DNA of 64,000 bases from Sphingomonas sp. Root710 (GTDB lineage: Bacteria > Pseudomonadota > Alphaproteobacteria > Sphingomonadales > Sphingomonadaceae). The notes beneath the pieces were generated by a model that ran no database searches, was not told the DNA's origin, and was given only the letters and a program-made list of their open reading frames with translations. Position 1 is the stretch's first letter. Every line of letters begins with the position of its first letter. The stretch spans positions 1,718,172-1,782,171 of the forward strand of contig NZ_LMIB01000001.1 of assembly GCF_001429065.1 (NCBI RefSeq). Reading direction: 5' to 3'. Of the stretch, positions 8,083 to 18,408 are shown one piece after another. The translations under genes were made by a program, and so were the position numbers.

Positions 8083-9213
8083 TCAGATCGTCCGCATTAC
8101 GTCCCAATATAGCTTATGATAGCGGTTTATCATCGCCTGTTCCGCAAATTCCTGGAGCGCGACCCCGCGATTGGCCGCGCCGACCGAACGGCGCAGCGCC
8201 GGATCGGCAGCAAGGCGCGCCAGCCCCGCCGCGAGCCCCGCCTCGTCGGAAGGCGGCAGGATGAAGGGCCGGTTCTCGGGCGCGGCCATCGCCGCGATAT
8301 CGCCGACGTCGGTCATCAGCCCCGGCAGCCCGCAGGCCATCGCCTCGACCAGCGAGATCGGGAACTGCTCGCTGTCCGACGACAGGGCGAAGATGTCGAA
8401 GCCCGCCATGCAGCGGACGGGATCGCGGACGAAGCCCGGCAGGATCACCCGATCCGCCACGCCCGCCTGCGCGGCCTCGGCGAGGATCGCGCCGCGATCG
8501 GGCCCTTCGCCCAGGATCACCAGCCGGGCGTCACCCGGCGCGCCCTTCGCGAAAATCCGCACCAGCCGGCGCAGATTCTTCACCGGGCGAAGCCCCGCCA
8601 CGGTGCCGATCACCAGCCCGCCCCCCGGCGCAACGCCGGGAATCGGCAGGGGCGCGGCGATCTCGGCTTCATCAGGCAGGCGGATGCCGTTGGGGATGCG
8701 TTCGATCCGCACGGCCGGCTGCCGCCATATGCCGCGCGCGATCCGTTCGAGCCGCTGCGACGGCACGACCAGCTTTGCCGCGGCGGGCAGCATCAGCCGC
8801 CGATACCAGACCCTCGCCGGCTTCTGACGCTCCGCCTCGTCCTCGTTGAAGCCGTCCTCATGGTGGATCAGCGGCGGCAGGCGGCGGGACGGGGCGAACA
8901 GCCGTCGCGCGCCGACGACATCCATTGCCCCCCAATTATAGCTGAGCACCAGATCGAAGCCCGCCATATAAGCCGCGAGATCGGCATAGCGGTGCAATCC
9001 GGGTTTGCCGTGGAGCGGCGGCGCGTCCGCCGGAAAGGCGACCCGGATGGCGGGATCGATCGACTCGCGCGCCGCCAGCGCGCCGGACATGGCACTGAGC
9101 ACGACATGCTCGGCCGCGTCCCCGAACGCGTTCATCAGCCGCACCGCACGCGCTTCCTTGCCGCCGAGCGTGAAGGTCGAATGGCAATGGAGGATCCGCG
9201 CGGGGCGGGCCAT
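8083..9213 (-). CDS. GT4-family glycosyltransferase
   Basis: A 376-residue two-domain GT-B enzyme. The N-terminal domain begins ARILHCHSTFTLGGKE. The C-terminal Glycos_transf_1 domain contains GTVAGLRPVKNLRRLV, ILGEGPDRG and the donor-site motif SDSEQFPISLVEAMACGLP with the two spaced glutamates. It probably builds an exopolysaccharide or glycolipid at the cytoplasmic face of the inner membrane; donor and acceptor are not predictable. The ATG at 9213 lies five bases after the stop of the upstream hydrolase, which marks an operon. A longer in-frame reading upstream runs antisense-like through the hydrolase gene and was not used. Confidence 0.88.
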   Translation of the reverse strand: MARPARILHCHSTFTLGGKEARAVRLMNAFGDAAEHVVLSAMSGALAARESIDPAIRVAFPADAPPLHGKPGLHRYADLAAYMAGFDLVLSYNWGAMDVVGARRLFAPSRRLPPLIHHEDGFNEDEAERQKPARVWYRRLMLPAAAKLVVPSQRLERIARGIWRQPAVRIERIPNGIRLPDEAEIAAPLPIPGVAPGGGLVIGTVAGLRPVKNLRRLVRIFAKGAPGDARLVILGEGPDRGAILAEAAQAGVADRVILPGFVRDPVRCMAGFDIFALSSDSEQFPISLVEAMACGLPGLMTDVGDIAAMAAPENRPFILPPSDEAGLAAGLARLAADPALRRSVGAANRGVALQEFAEQAMINRYHKLYWDVMRTI

Positions 9214-9218
9214 GCCCG

Positions 9219-10091
9219 TCAGCCCGCCTTGGCGATGCGCGCGAGCAGCCGGTCGATCGCCGCCTCGCTCTCGGGTTCGAACAGCGTCGGCGCATGGCCG
9301 GTCCGCGCGATCTCCACCCGCTCCATCAGCGGCAGTGCCGCCGCCATCCGGTCGGCAGTTGCGGCGGACAATATGTCGGAGCGGGCACCGCGCAGCAGCA
9401 GGCTGGGGATCGGCTTCATCGCATCGAGCAACGGCCACAGATCGGCGGGCGCCTCGTTGCCCGGAACCCGGAACGGCTCGGCTATCGCGCCGTCATAGTC
9501 CATCACGATACGGCCGGCGGCGGTGAGGCGGCACAGCCGCTTGGCCATGAGGAGCCAGTCGTCCAGGCCATAATCGGGATAGGCGCCGCGGTGCACGTCG
9601 GCGAGCGCGCGGGCGGCGTGAAGCCAGGTGGGGAAACTGCTGTTGCGGCCGACATAAGTGCGGATGCGCGCAAGACCATCGGCGTCGATCTCGGGCCCGA
9701 TGTCGTTGAGCAGCACCCCCGCCACCTTGCCCGGCTGGGTCGCCGTGATCAGCATCGACAGCAATCCGCCGAGCGAGGTGCCGAACAGGATGAAGCGGTC
9801 GAGCGCCTGCTCGACGATCAGCCCGGTCAGGTCCTCCAGATAGGTCGCGGGCACATAGCTCATCGGATCCTTGGCGCGTTCGCTCTCGCCGCGTCCGCGC
9901 AGTTCGACGACGATGATCCGCCGCTTGCCGGCCAGCCGGTCGGCAAGCTCGCCGAAGTCGCGGGCGTTGCGGGTGAGGCCGGGAATGCAGATGATCGGCA
10001 GCTGCCTGCTGCGCGGCGAGGCCGGATAGTCGCGATAATGAAGACGCAGGCCATCCTTCGACCACCAATAACCGTCTTCCCAATCCGCCAT
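9219..10091 (-). CDS. Alpha/beta hydrolase
   Basis: A 290-residue alpha/beta hydrolase. The oxyanion motif is CIPGLTRNARDF, the nucleophile elbow is GTSLGGL, the acid is in the LLRGARSDILS region and the catalytic His is in ARTGHAPTLFEP. The start at 10091 is preceded by GGAGGTGCAAGC, a strong ribosome site. Family members include esterases, haloalkane dehalogenases and lactonases; no substrate is assigned. It is divergent from selO with only 37 bases between the start codons, and upstream of the glycosyltransferase in the same operon. Confidence 0.85.
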   Translation of the reverse strand: MADWEDGYWWSKDGLRLHYRDYPASPRSRQLPIICIPGLTRNARDFGELADRLAGKRRIIVVELRGRGESERAKDPMSYVPATYLEDLTGLIVEQALDRFILFGTSLGGLLSMLITATQPGKVAGVLLNDIGPEIDADGLARIRTYVGRNSSFPTWLHAARALADVHRGAYPDYGLDDWLLMAKRLCRLTAAGRIVMDYDGAIAEPFRVPGNEAPADLWPLLDAMKPIPSLLLRGARSDILSAATADRMAAALPLMERVEIARTGHAPTLFEPESEAAIDRLLARIAKAG

Positions 10092-10128
10092 GCTTGCACC
10101 TCCGGGGTCGTCACCCCCATATCGCCGC

Positions 10129-11538
10129 ATGACCATCGCCCCGCAAGCCGCCGCCTATCATGCCGATCCCCGGATCGAGACATTGGAGGGCCGCCTGTCC
10201 GATCCGGTAAGCGCCGCGATCTTCCCGAAGACGATCCTGCGCTTCCGCAACCGGCGCTGGGACAAGGCGGTGGGCCTCGATACCTTGAGCGACGAACAGT
10301 GGATCGCCCATTTCGGGCGGTTCGAACCCCTGCCCCGCAACCTCCCCCAGCCGCTCGCGCTGCGCTATCACGGCCATCAGTTCCGCAATTACAATCCCGA
10401 TATCGGCGATGGCCGGGGCTTCCTGTTCGCGCAACTGCGCGACGGCGCGGGCCGGCTGCTCGACCTGGGCACCAAGGGATCGGGACAGACCCCATATAGC
10501 CGATTCGGCGACGGCCGCCTGACGCTGAAAGGCGGAATGCGCGAGATATTGGCGACCGAGATGCTCGAGGCTCTGGGAGTCGAGACCTCGAAGACCTTTT
10601 CGATCATCGAGACCGGCGAGGCGCTCCAGCGCAACGACGAGCCCTCCCCCACCCGCGCGGCGGTGATGGTGCGTTTGAGCCATGGCCATATCCGCATCGG
10701 CAGCTTCCAACGGCTCGCGACGCTGGGTGAGGCCGATGTGATGCGCGACCTGATCGGCTACACGCTCACCCATCTCTATGACGAGACGCCCGGCAATACC
10801 CCGGCAGGCCAGCTGCTCGATCTGGTCTGCCGCCGCACCGCGCGGCTGGCAGCAAGCTATATGGCGGCCGGTTTCGTCCATGGGGTGCTCAACAGCGACA
10901 ATATCAACGTCACCGGTGAGAGCTTCGACTATGGCCCGTGGCGCTGGCTGCCGACCTGGGACCCCAATTTCACCGCCGCCTATTTCGACAGCCAGGGCCT
11001 CTATGCCTTTGGCCGCCAGGCGCAGGCGATCCACTGGGACGTCGTCCAGCTCGCCAAGGCGCTGCGCACGGTGGCCGAAGCCGAGGAACTGGCCCCGGCG
11101 CTCGACGCCTGGCCCGCTCATTATGAGGGTGAGGTCATCCAGGCGCTGTGCACGCGGCTTGGCATCGTATCGCAGGGCGCAGAAACCGATCTCGCGCTGA
11201 TCCAGGCAATGGACGAAGCGCTACAGCAGACCAAAGTGGGCGTCGATCGCTTCTTTTTCGACTGGCGCGGCGGCCAGCGGCGTGCAGCGTCCCCCGCCGA
11301 TGCGATCTACGAGAGTGATGCTTTCAAGGGATTCGCAACGGCGGTCGCGCCCTATCGTAGCAATGCTTCGTTCGATCATGGCTATTGGAGCGACGCCAAT
11401 CCCTGTTCGATGCTGATCGACGAGGTCGAGGCGATCTGGAGCGCGATCGACGAACGCGACGATTGGGAGCCCCTGAACATGAAGGTGGATGCGATCAGGC
11501 GGATGGGTGAAGCAATGCGCGGAGTGGCCATGCTTTAG
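10129..11538 (+). CDS. selO: Protein adenylyltransferase SelO family (YdiU)
   Basis: A 469-residue pseudokinase-fold AMPylator. Signature stretches are RYHGHQFRNYNPDIGDGRG, LGTKGSGQTPYSRFGDGR, LKGGMREILATEMLEALG and the metal/nucleotide motif NSDNINVTGESFDYGP. Known SelO proteins transfer AMP from ATP to Ser, Thr or Tyr of redox-related proteins. The C-terminus ends in an IDEVEAIW-type segment and lacks the extreme C-terminal cysteine/selenocysteine tail of E. coli YdiU. The start at 10129 was taken because it begins at the family N-terminus and lies outside the divergent hydrolase gene. Confidence 0.93.
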   Translation: MTIAPQAAAYHADPRIETLEGRLSDPVSAAIFPKTILRFRNRRWDKAVGLDTLSDEQWIAHFGRFEPLPRNLPQPLALRYHGHQFRNYNPDIGDGRGFLFAQLRDGAGRLLDLGTKGSGQTPYSRFGDGRLTLKGGMREILATEMLEALGVETSKTFSIIETGEALQRNDEPSPTRAAVMVRLSHGHIRIGSFQRLATLGEADVMRDLIGYTLTHLYDETPGNTPAGQLLDLVCRRTARLAASYMAAGFVHGVLNSDNINVTGESFDYGPWRWLPTWDPNFTAAYFDSQGLYAFGRQAQAIHWDVVQLAKALRTVAEAEELAPALDAWPAHYEGEVIQALCTRLGIVSQGAETDLALIQAMDEALQQTKVGVDRFFFDWRGGQRRAASPADAIYESDAFKGFATAVAPYRSNASFDHGYWSDANPCSMLIDEVEAIWSAIDERDDWEPLNMKVDAIRRMGEAMRGVAML

Positions 11539-11634
11539 ATGAACATCTATTCATATTGGTGGCCCAGCGTTAACTCGGCGACATTTCAATTAATCGCAGA
11601 TGAATAGAACAATATAGTTTCATTCATCCAGGCA

Positions 11635-11686
11635 CGACAAAAAGACAATTAGCTTCGATTCATCCCGTGAAGTTGTCTTTTTGTCG
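11635..11686. promoter_or_regulatory. 14-bp perfect inverted repeat in the selO downstream gap
   Basis: CGACAAAAAGACAA at 11635-11648 is repeated as its exact reverse complement at 11673-11686, with 24 bases between. A nested CTTC/GAAG pair sits in the loop. The structure ends 43 bases before the ATG of the Ala/Pro-rich membrane protein. It could be a 5' UTR hairpin, an operator, or the end of the selO transcript. The U-run lies inside the right arm, so it is not a standard terminator. The rest of 11539-11729 is AT-rich relative to its surroundings and holds short repeated ATTCATCC words. Confidence 0.7.
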
Positions 11687-11729
11687 GAGATGAGTGCAAC
11701 TCACGCGTGTTTTTGTGGTTGATAGGGGC

Positions 11730-12764
11730 ATGAGGTACGCAAACAACCAGCTCCGCCCCGGCCTGACCGCGATTGCCGCTGTCCTCGCCATGTCGTCCAC
11801 CCCCCTCTTCGCGCAGACAGCCGATGTGGCCCCAGCCGCGCCGGTCACCGTCACGCCGCCTCCGGTCGAAACCCCGGCCCCAGCGGTAACTGCCGCGCCC
11901 GCCGCTACACCTGTTGCGGTCAGCAAGGCGCCCGCCCCGGTCTCGGTCGATCTCGGCCCAGATATGTCGGCCAATACTGAGCCCAGCGCTGTAGCTGCAG
12001 CGCCCGTGACGCGGACGACCGCGACTCCGCGCGCTGCAACTGCCGCTCCGCGCACTGCTGCGCCCGCCCCCCAGACCACAGCGCCGGAAGTTCCTGCGCC
12101 CGTCGCCGCTCCGCCCGTTGTCGCGACGACGGCTGCCCCAGCGCCTGCGGTCGCTGAGCCCGTAGTGGCTCCGGCGCCAACGCCCGCCGCTCAACCGGCG
12201 ACCGACACCTCTAACGACGTCCTGCCTATCGCTGGCGCGGCCGGCGCGCTGCTGCTCCTGGCGGGGGGTGCATATGCCTTCTCGCGCCGCCGTCGCGACG
12301 ATGAGGATGTGATTCATGCTCCTGCAGCCATGACGACTGTCGTAGAGCCCGAACCGATGCCGGTTGCGGCGCCAGCTACCGCGTTCGCCGCCGAACCCGT
12401 CGCCGTTACGCCATCCGCCTATGCCGCGCCGCCAATGTCGCCCCGTCGTCCGGAGGAGGTGTCGTCCGACGCGCCAGTTACAGCGATCCCCGCAGGCTTC
12501 GATCTGTCGCGCTATGGCCGCCATACCCAGGCTGCCTATCGCGGGCCTACCCCGGACAACCGCTCGCTGTCGCTGCGCCGCCGCCTGAAACGCGCGAACT
12601 TCTTCGACCAGCGTGAGCGCATGGCGGCCCAAGGCACGCAGCCGAGCCCGGCTTACACGCCCGCACCTACCGCTGCCTCCGCGCCCCAGCGTCACACCGA
12701 ATATGTGACCACCAAGGCGCCGCAGCAGCCGCGGCCCAGCTTCCGGCCCGCCTATTCGAGCTGA
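11730..12764 (+). CDS. Ala/Pro-rich secreted single-pass membrane protein
   Basis: A 344-residue protein of unknown function. A signal peptide (LTAIAAVLAMSSTPLFAQ) is followed by about 130 residues of Ala/Pro/Thr-rich low-complexity sequence. Next is one hydrophobic helix (LPIAGAAGALLLLAGGAYAF) with a following Arg cluster SRRRR, then a second low-complexity region and a basic tail with LRRRLKRANFFDQRERM. The positive-inside rule puts the N-terminal part in the periplasm and the tail in the cytoplasm. The start at 11730 is preceded by AGGGGC. Similar helix-plus-Arg segments are often mislabelled LPXTG anchors; no sortase context exists here. Confidence 0.75.
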   Translation: MRYANNQLRPGLTAIAAVLAMSSTPLFAQTADVAPAAPVTVTPPPVETPAPAVTAAPAATPVAVSKAPAPVSVDLGPDMSANTEPSAVAAAPVTRTTATPRAATAAPRTAAPAPQTTAPEVPAPVAAPPVVATTAAPAPAVAEPVVAPAPTPAAQPATDTSNDVLPIAGAAGALLLLAGGAYAFSRRRRDDEDVIHAPAAMTTVVEPEPMPVAAPATAFAAEPVAVTPSAYAAPPMSPRRPEEVSSDAPVTAIPAGFDLSRYGRHTQAAYRGPTPDNRSLSLRRRLKRANFFDQRERMAAQGTQPSPAYTPAPTAASAPQRHTEYVTTKAPQQPRPSFRPAYSS

Positions 12765-12792
12765 GGCTTCGGCCTCGCCCGATAGGGCTGGC

Positions 12793-12861
12793 GGGCGCCG
12801 CCTTTCGCGACCTTCTCCCCTGGACGACGGGAGTGGGGCGGGCGAAAGGCGGCGCCCTTTT
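12793..12861. terminator. Bidirectional terminator between convergent genes
   Basis: A perfect 16-bp inverted repeat, GGGCGCCGCCTTTCGC at 12793-12808 and its complement at 12842-12857, is followed by TTTT on the plus strand. It lies exactly between the stops of the Ala/Pro-rich protein and ogt, which converge. Confidence 0.8.
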
Positions 12862-12862
12862 C

Positions 12863-13354
12863 CTATGCGGCTTCGCGGCTGCCTTCGAGGCGGAGGAGGA
12901 ACTCCTTTGCTTTCAACCCGCCCGCAAAGCCGGTCAGCGCTCCGCTCGACCCGATCACGCGGTGACATGGCGCAACGATAGATATGGGATTACGCCCATT
13001 GGCGGCCCCTACCGCCCGCACCGCCGCTGGTCGGCCGACCTCCCGTGCGATAGCGGCATAGTTGCGGGTTTCGCCAAAGGGGATGGCGAGCAATGCCCGC
13101 CACACGCTCTTTTGAAAATCGGTGCCCTGAAAATCTAGCGGAATATCGAAGCGGGTCCGCGTGCGCGCGAAATATTCCGCAAGCTGCCGCGCGGTTTCGA
13201 CCAGGATGGGATGGTGATCATCTGCGGCGAGCGGACCCAGCCGCACCCGGCGAGGATCGTCGTCAGGCCACAAGATCGCGACCAGCCCCGCATCGTTCGC
13301 GACGAGCTTGAGCGGACCGACCGGGGAGTGCAGCATGGTGAAAGCCAGAGTCAT
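12863..13354 (-). CDS. ogt: Methylated-DNA-protein cysteine methyltransferase
   Basis: A 163-residue suicide DNA-repair enzyme that transfers the O6-alkyl group of guanine to its own cysteine. The active-site motif is APCHRVIGSSG. Upstream, the helix-turn-helix segment SVWRALLAIPFGETRNYAAIA and the arginine finger region VRAVGAANGRNP are intact. There is no Ada N-terminal domain, so it is the stand-alone Ogt type. ATG 13354 was taken because AAGGTCT lies upstream; an in-frame upstream start would add 12 residues without a ribosome site. Confidence 0.92.
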   Translation of the reverse strand: MTLAFTMLHSPVGPLKLVANDAGLVAILWPDDDPRRVRLGPLAADDHHPILVETARQLAEYFARTRTRFDIPLDFQGTDFQKSVWRALLAIPFGETRNYAAIAREVGRPAAVRAVGAANGRNPISIVAPCHRVIGSSGALTGFAGGLKAKEFLLRLEGSREAA

Positions 13355-13462
13355 CGTTCGAGACCTTTTTCGATGCGGCTGAGCCGCCAACGAATCGGGT
13401 CTAAACGATAGGCCGGAAAGTGGCTTCCCGTCCCTTGCGTTGAAATCGGTCGCTATCGACGA

Positions 13463-14602
13463 TCAGTCGGTCAGGTCTTCCCACATACCCTTGAGCCGCG
13501 TGAAGAAGCCGCTCGATTGCGGGCTCTCGTCGCCAGTCTCGGTCGAGCGGAATTCCTCCAGCAATTCCTTCTGCCGCGACGTCAATTTGGTGGGGGTCTC
13601 GACATCGATCTGGATCACAAGATCACCATGGCCCCGCCCGTTGAGCACGGGCATGCCCGCGCCGCGCTGGCGAATCTGCTTGCCTGACTGGATACCAGCC
13701 GGGATGCGTATCTCGTGGCGGGTCTTGTCGAGCCCGGGTACGTCGATCGTGCCGCCGAGCGCCGCCGTGGTGAAGCTGATCGGCGCGCGCGCGAACAGCG
13801 TAGTGCCGTCGCGTTCGAACAGTTCGTGGCGGGACAGGTGAAGGAAGATGTAGAGGTCGCCGGGCGGGCCGCCCCGCGCACCGGCCTCGCCCTCGCCGGT
13901 GAGGCGGATGCGGGTGCCCTCGTCGACGCCCGCCGGGATGCCGACATCGAGCGTCTTGGTCTTTTCGATGCGGCCTTCGCCGCGGCAATCGCTGCAGGGG
14001 TCGGAGATAACTTCGCCCGCGCCGTGGCAGGCCGGACAAGTGCGCTCGACCACGAAGAAGCCCTGCTGCGCGCGCACCTTGCCATGGCCGCCGCAGGTCT
14101 TGCAGCTGCTGGTGCCGGTGCCGGGCTTCGCGCCCGATCCGTCGCATGTCTCGCACGGCGCCGCGACGTCGACGGTGATCGAAGCCTGCTTGCCGACATA
14201 GGCCTCTTCGAGGCTGATCTCGAGATCATAACGCAGGTCCGCGCCGCGCCGCACGCTGGACCGGCCGCCGCCGCCACGGCCGCCGCCCATGAATTCACCG
14301 AAGATATTCTCGAAGATGTCGGAGAAGCCTTCGAAGCCGCCGCCCTGGCCGCCACCGCCGCCAAAGCCGCCATTTTCAAATGCGGCCTTTCCGAAACGGT
14401 CATAGGCGGCGCGCTTCTGCGGATCCTTCAGGCAATCATAGGCCTGGCTGATCGCCTTGAACTTGGCTTCCGCCTCGTGATCGCCGGGGTTGCGATCGGG
14501 GTGGAACTGCATCGCAAGCCGCCGGTAGGACGACTTGATGACCTTGTCGTCGGCGGTGCGATCGACTTCCAGCAGTTCGTAATAATCGATGTCCGTGCTC
14601 AT
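13463..14602 (-). CDS. dnaJ: Chaperone protein DnaJ
   Basis: A 379-residue type I Hsp40, the co-chaperone that stimulates the DnaK ATPase. The J domain (about 5-70) carries HPD in [12 protein letters not shown] Gly/Phe-rich linker (about 77-115) follows. The zinc domain has four CxxCxGxG-type motifs ([32 protein letters not shown]), then the substrate-binding C-terminal domains. It is co-directional with dnaK and about 200 bases downstream of it, with a large inverted repeat between. Full length. Confidence 0.97.
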   Translation of the reverse strand: MSTDIDYYELLEVDRTADDKVIKSSYRRLAMQFHPDRNPGDHEAEAKFKAISQAYDCLKDPQKRAAYDRFGKAAFENGGFGGGGGQGGGFEGFSDIFENIFGEFMGGGRGGGGRSSVRRGADLRYDLEISLEEAYVGKQASITVDVAAPCETCDGSGAKPGTGTSSCKTCGGHGKVRAQQGFFVVERTCPACHGAGEVISDPCSDCRGEGRIEKTKTLDVGIPAGVDEGTRIRLTGEGEAGARGGPPGDLYIFLHLSRHELFERDGTTLFARAPISFTTAALGGTIDVPGLDKTRHEIRIPAGIQSGKQIRQRGAGMPVLNGRGHGDLVIQIDVETPTKLTSRQKELLEEFRSTETGDESPQSSGFFTRLKGMWEDLTD

Positions 14603-14650
14603 CGTGCCCCCGGCCCGCTATCCGGCCCCATCGTCATCAACAACTTACCC

Positions 14651-14729
14651 GTCACCCCGGGCTTGCCCCGGGGTCCCGCTTTCTCCCGCATGGAAGAGCA
14701 GCGGGACCCCGGGTCAAGCCCGGGGTGAC
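14651..14729. repeat. Long palindromic repeat between dnaK and dnaJ
   Basis: A near-perfect 30-base inverted repeat: left arm 14651-14680 starting GTCACCCCGGGC, right arm 14700-14729 ending GCCCGGGGTGAC. The spacer is 19 bases. On the plus strand it is followed by A-rich sequence, so on the minus strand the hairpin is not followed by a U-run. It resembles the GTCAC...GTGAC palindromes scattered between alphaproteobacterial genes. It could attenuate read-through from dnaK into dnaJ or stabilise the dnaK 3' end. Nothing else is seen in the 14603-14800 gap. Confidence 0.75.
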
Positions 14730-14800
14730 AAAAAACAGCTAATGCGAAGCCGGAGCCTGCCCTCCCACCCGGGAAGGCGGGCTCCGAATTCTTCATCGTC

Positions 14801-16696
<1,896 letters not shown>

Positions 16697-16785
16697 TCCA
16701 GTCCTTTCAAACCCCCAAAGGCCGATCCCGTCGACACCCCCAGATAACGAGGCGAGCATCACGCGGATCGCATTGAACGGGGGCG

Positions 16786-16813
16786 ATATAGGTGGGGATT
16801 CGATTGCTGCAAG
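16786..16813 (-). promoter_or_regulatory. Sigma-32 (RpoH) promoter for dnaK
   Basis: On the minus strand CTTG (16813-16810), 17 bases, then CCTATAT (16792-16786). This matches the alphaproteobacterial heat-shock consensus CTTG-N17-CYTATNT. It lies about 90 bases before the dnaK start codon. Confidence 0.75.
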
Positions 16814-16858
16814 TCGCAAGCCGGACTAATTGAGCCTCAGTCTTGCAAGGAGTCCCGA

Positions 16859-17311
16859 ATGCGTCGTCTGCTCGCCGTCAGCTTTGCCCTTCTGGCGCTC
16901 GCCGCCTGTCACCGCCAGGGTGGTGAGAAGCCCGTCGTGGCGGATGCCTGGGTGCGCCTTCCCGCCGTGGCGGGGCGGCCCGCCGCGGGTTATTTCGTGC
17001 TCAAGGGCGGGCAGACGGACGATCGCCTGCTGAGCATCGACAGCGCGGTGGTGAACAAGATAGAGATGCATGAGGAAGCCATGGATGGGGGCGTGATGAC
17101 GATGCGGCAAATGGCCGATGTGCCTTTGCCCAAGGGAGCGGACGTCGCGTTCGCCCCCGGCGGCAAGCATGCGATGCTGTTCGGAGTCGATGCGCGGATC
17201 ACGCCGGGCACCGCGATCCCGCTGCTGTTCACGTTCAAGAGCGGCGCCAAGGTCGAAGTCGAGGCCAAGACCGAGGCCGCTGGCGGCGACATGGAGGGCA
17301 TGCACCACTGA
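16859..17311 (+). CDS. PCu(A)C-type periplasmic copper chaperone lipoprotein
   Basis: A 150-residue lipoprotein (signal ending LAAC, Cys17) of the PCu(A)C/DUF461 family, which delivers Cu(I) to cytochrome oxidase. The copper ligands are visible: His and Met residues in IEMHEEAMDGGVMTMRQM and the downstream HAM in GGKHAMLFG. The C-terminus carries extra Met/His (GDMEGMHH). The stop overlaps the start of the sulfotransferase gene. It lies divergently from dnaK. No ScoI or cytochrome oxidase gene is nearby. Confidence 0.9.
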   Translation: MRRLLAVSFALLALAACHRQGGEKPVVADAWVRLPAVAGRPAAGYFVLKGGQTDDRLLSIDSAVVNKIEMHEEAMDGGVMTMRQMADVPLPKGADVAFAPGGKHAMLFGVDARITPGTAIPLLFTFKSGAKVEVEAKTEAAGGDMEGMHH

Positions 17312-18246
17312 TGGCCAGCACGCCGCCGATATCCTCCCCGGTGTTCCTGGTCGCAGCGTCGCGATCGGGCGCGGAGAATTTCCGGCAGCTGCTCGTCCAG
17401 CACCCCGCCATCGCGATCGCGCCCAATTTCGATTTCCTGATCGAGGCGATCAGCCCCGAAGGCCGCTTCATGAAGCGCGAGGCCTTCCTGCGCTCGGTGG
17501 ATTTCAACTTCCGCTTCAAGCGGCTCGGCCTGACGGTGCCGCCGGGCGTCGGCTTCACCGGCATCGCCCAGGCGCTGCTCGCCCAGGCCACGTCTTCCAA
17601 GCCCGGCGCCGCCGTGGCGGGCGCGGTGCTCCAGCATGATTTCGACCGGATATTGTGGCTGTGGCCCGACGCCCGCTTCATCCACCTCGTCCGTGACGGA
17701 CGTGACGTGGCGCAGGCGAATGTGGCGGCGCGCCGGGCGGGCAATCTGTGGCACGGCATCGCCGACTGGGTGGAGGCCGAGGTGCTGTGGGACCGGATGT
17801 CGCACAAGCTACCCGCCGACCGTCAGCTGAGCCTGCGCTACGAAGTGCTGGCCAGCGACACCGAATATGAGCTGCGGCGGGTGTGCGACTATCTGGGACT
17901 GCCCTTCGATCCGGCGATGCTGGGGCCCGCCCAGGCGCTTCAGCGCGAACCGATGGGACGCTGGCGCAAGGCCGACGCCGCCGAGCTATCGGCCGCCGAA
18001 CATCGCGCCGCGCGCTGGCTGCTGCAGAACGGCTATTTCCTCAGCGCGACGGTGCGCCCGCCCGCGATCCTGCGGCGGATGGCGCTCAACCTGCAGAACA
18101 AGCTCGCCCTGGCCAACCATCGCCGCGAGTTGCTGGGAACGGGTCCTTGGCTGAAGAGCGCCTATACGGCGCGCTTCGGACGCAAGAAGGCCAAGGCGCG
18201 CCTCAAACGCGAGCATGCCGAAATGATGGCGCGCACCGAGGAGTGA
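17311..18246 (+). CDS. Sulfotransferase-family protein
   Basis: A 311-residue P-loop sulfotransferase-like protein. The 3'-phosphate motif is well kept: FIHLVRDGRDVAQANVAARR, followed by LRYEVLASDTEYELRRVCDYLGL. The N-terminal 5'-phosphosulfate loop is degenerate: VAASRSGAENFRQLL replaces the usual RSGTT, so the threonines that bind phosphate are missing. It may be inactive or use a different donor. The tail is strongly basic (RFGRKKAKARLKREHAEMM). It starts by a one-base stop/start overlap with the copper chaperone gene, so the two are co-translated. Confidence 0.8.
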   Translation: MASTPPISSPVFLVAASRSGAENFRQLLVQHPAIAIAPNFDFLIEAISPEGRFMKREAFLRSVDFNFRFKRLGLTVPPGVGFTGIAQALLAQATSSKPGAAVAGAVLQHDFDRILWLWPDARFIHLVRDGRDVAQANVAARRAGNLWHGIADWVEAEVLWDRMSHKLPADRQLSLRYEVLASDTEYELRRVCDYLGLPFDPAMLGPAQALQREPMGRWRKADAAELSAAEHRAARWLLQNGYFLSATVRPPAILRRMALNLQNKLALANHRRELLGTGPWLKSAYTARFGRKKAKARLKREHAEMMARTEE

Positions 18247-18320
18247 GAAGGGTTAGGGGTGGATCACACCAATATGGCGTACCACCAACATTCTAGGACG
18301 GACTAACCCACCCCAACCCA

Positions 18321-18382
18321 GTTTCAGGTAAACAGTCTCCCAGACTGTTTAAGCCATGCCGGGGGCATGGCTGACCTGAAGC
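18321..18382. repeat. Perfect three-way-junction inverted-repeat element
   Basis: Three nested pairings fill 62 bases with almost no unpaired base. The outer stem pairs 18321-18329 with 18374-18382 (one G-T pair). Hairpin A is AAACAGTCT-CCC-AGACTGTTT at 18330-18350. Hairpin B is AGCCATGCC-GGG-GGCATGGCT at 18352-18372. The two three-base loops, CCC and GGG, are complementary. A further stem pairs 18251-18262 with 18308-18318 just upstream. It lies between the convergent ends of the sulfotransferase gene and grpE. There is no U-run; a bidirectional terminator or a small mobile or structured element is possible. Confidence 0.8.
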
Positions 18383-18408
18383 TCTTGGCAGGGAGGGGCT
18401 TATCTTGC

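Noticed and set aside
11730-12764. LPXTG-type cell-wall anchor in the Ala/Pro-rich protein
   Set aside because: The helix plus Arg cluster lies mid-protein, there is no sortase context and the organism is Gram-negative.
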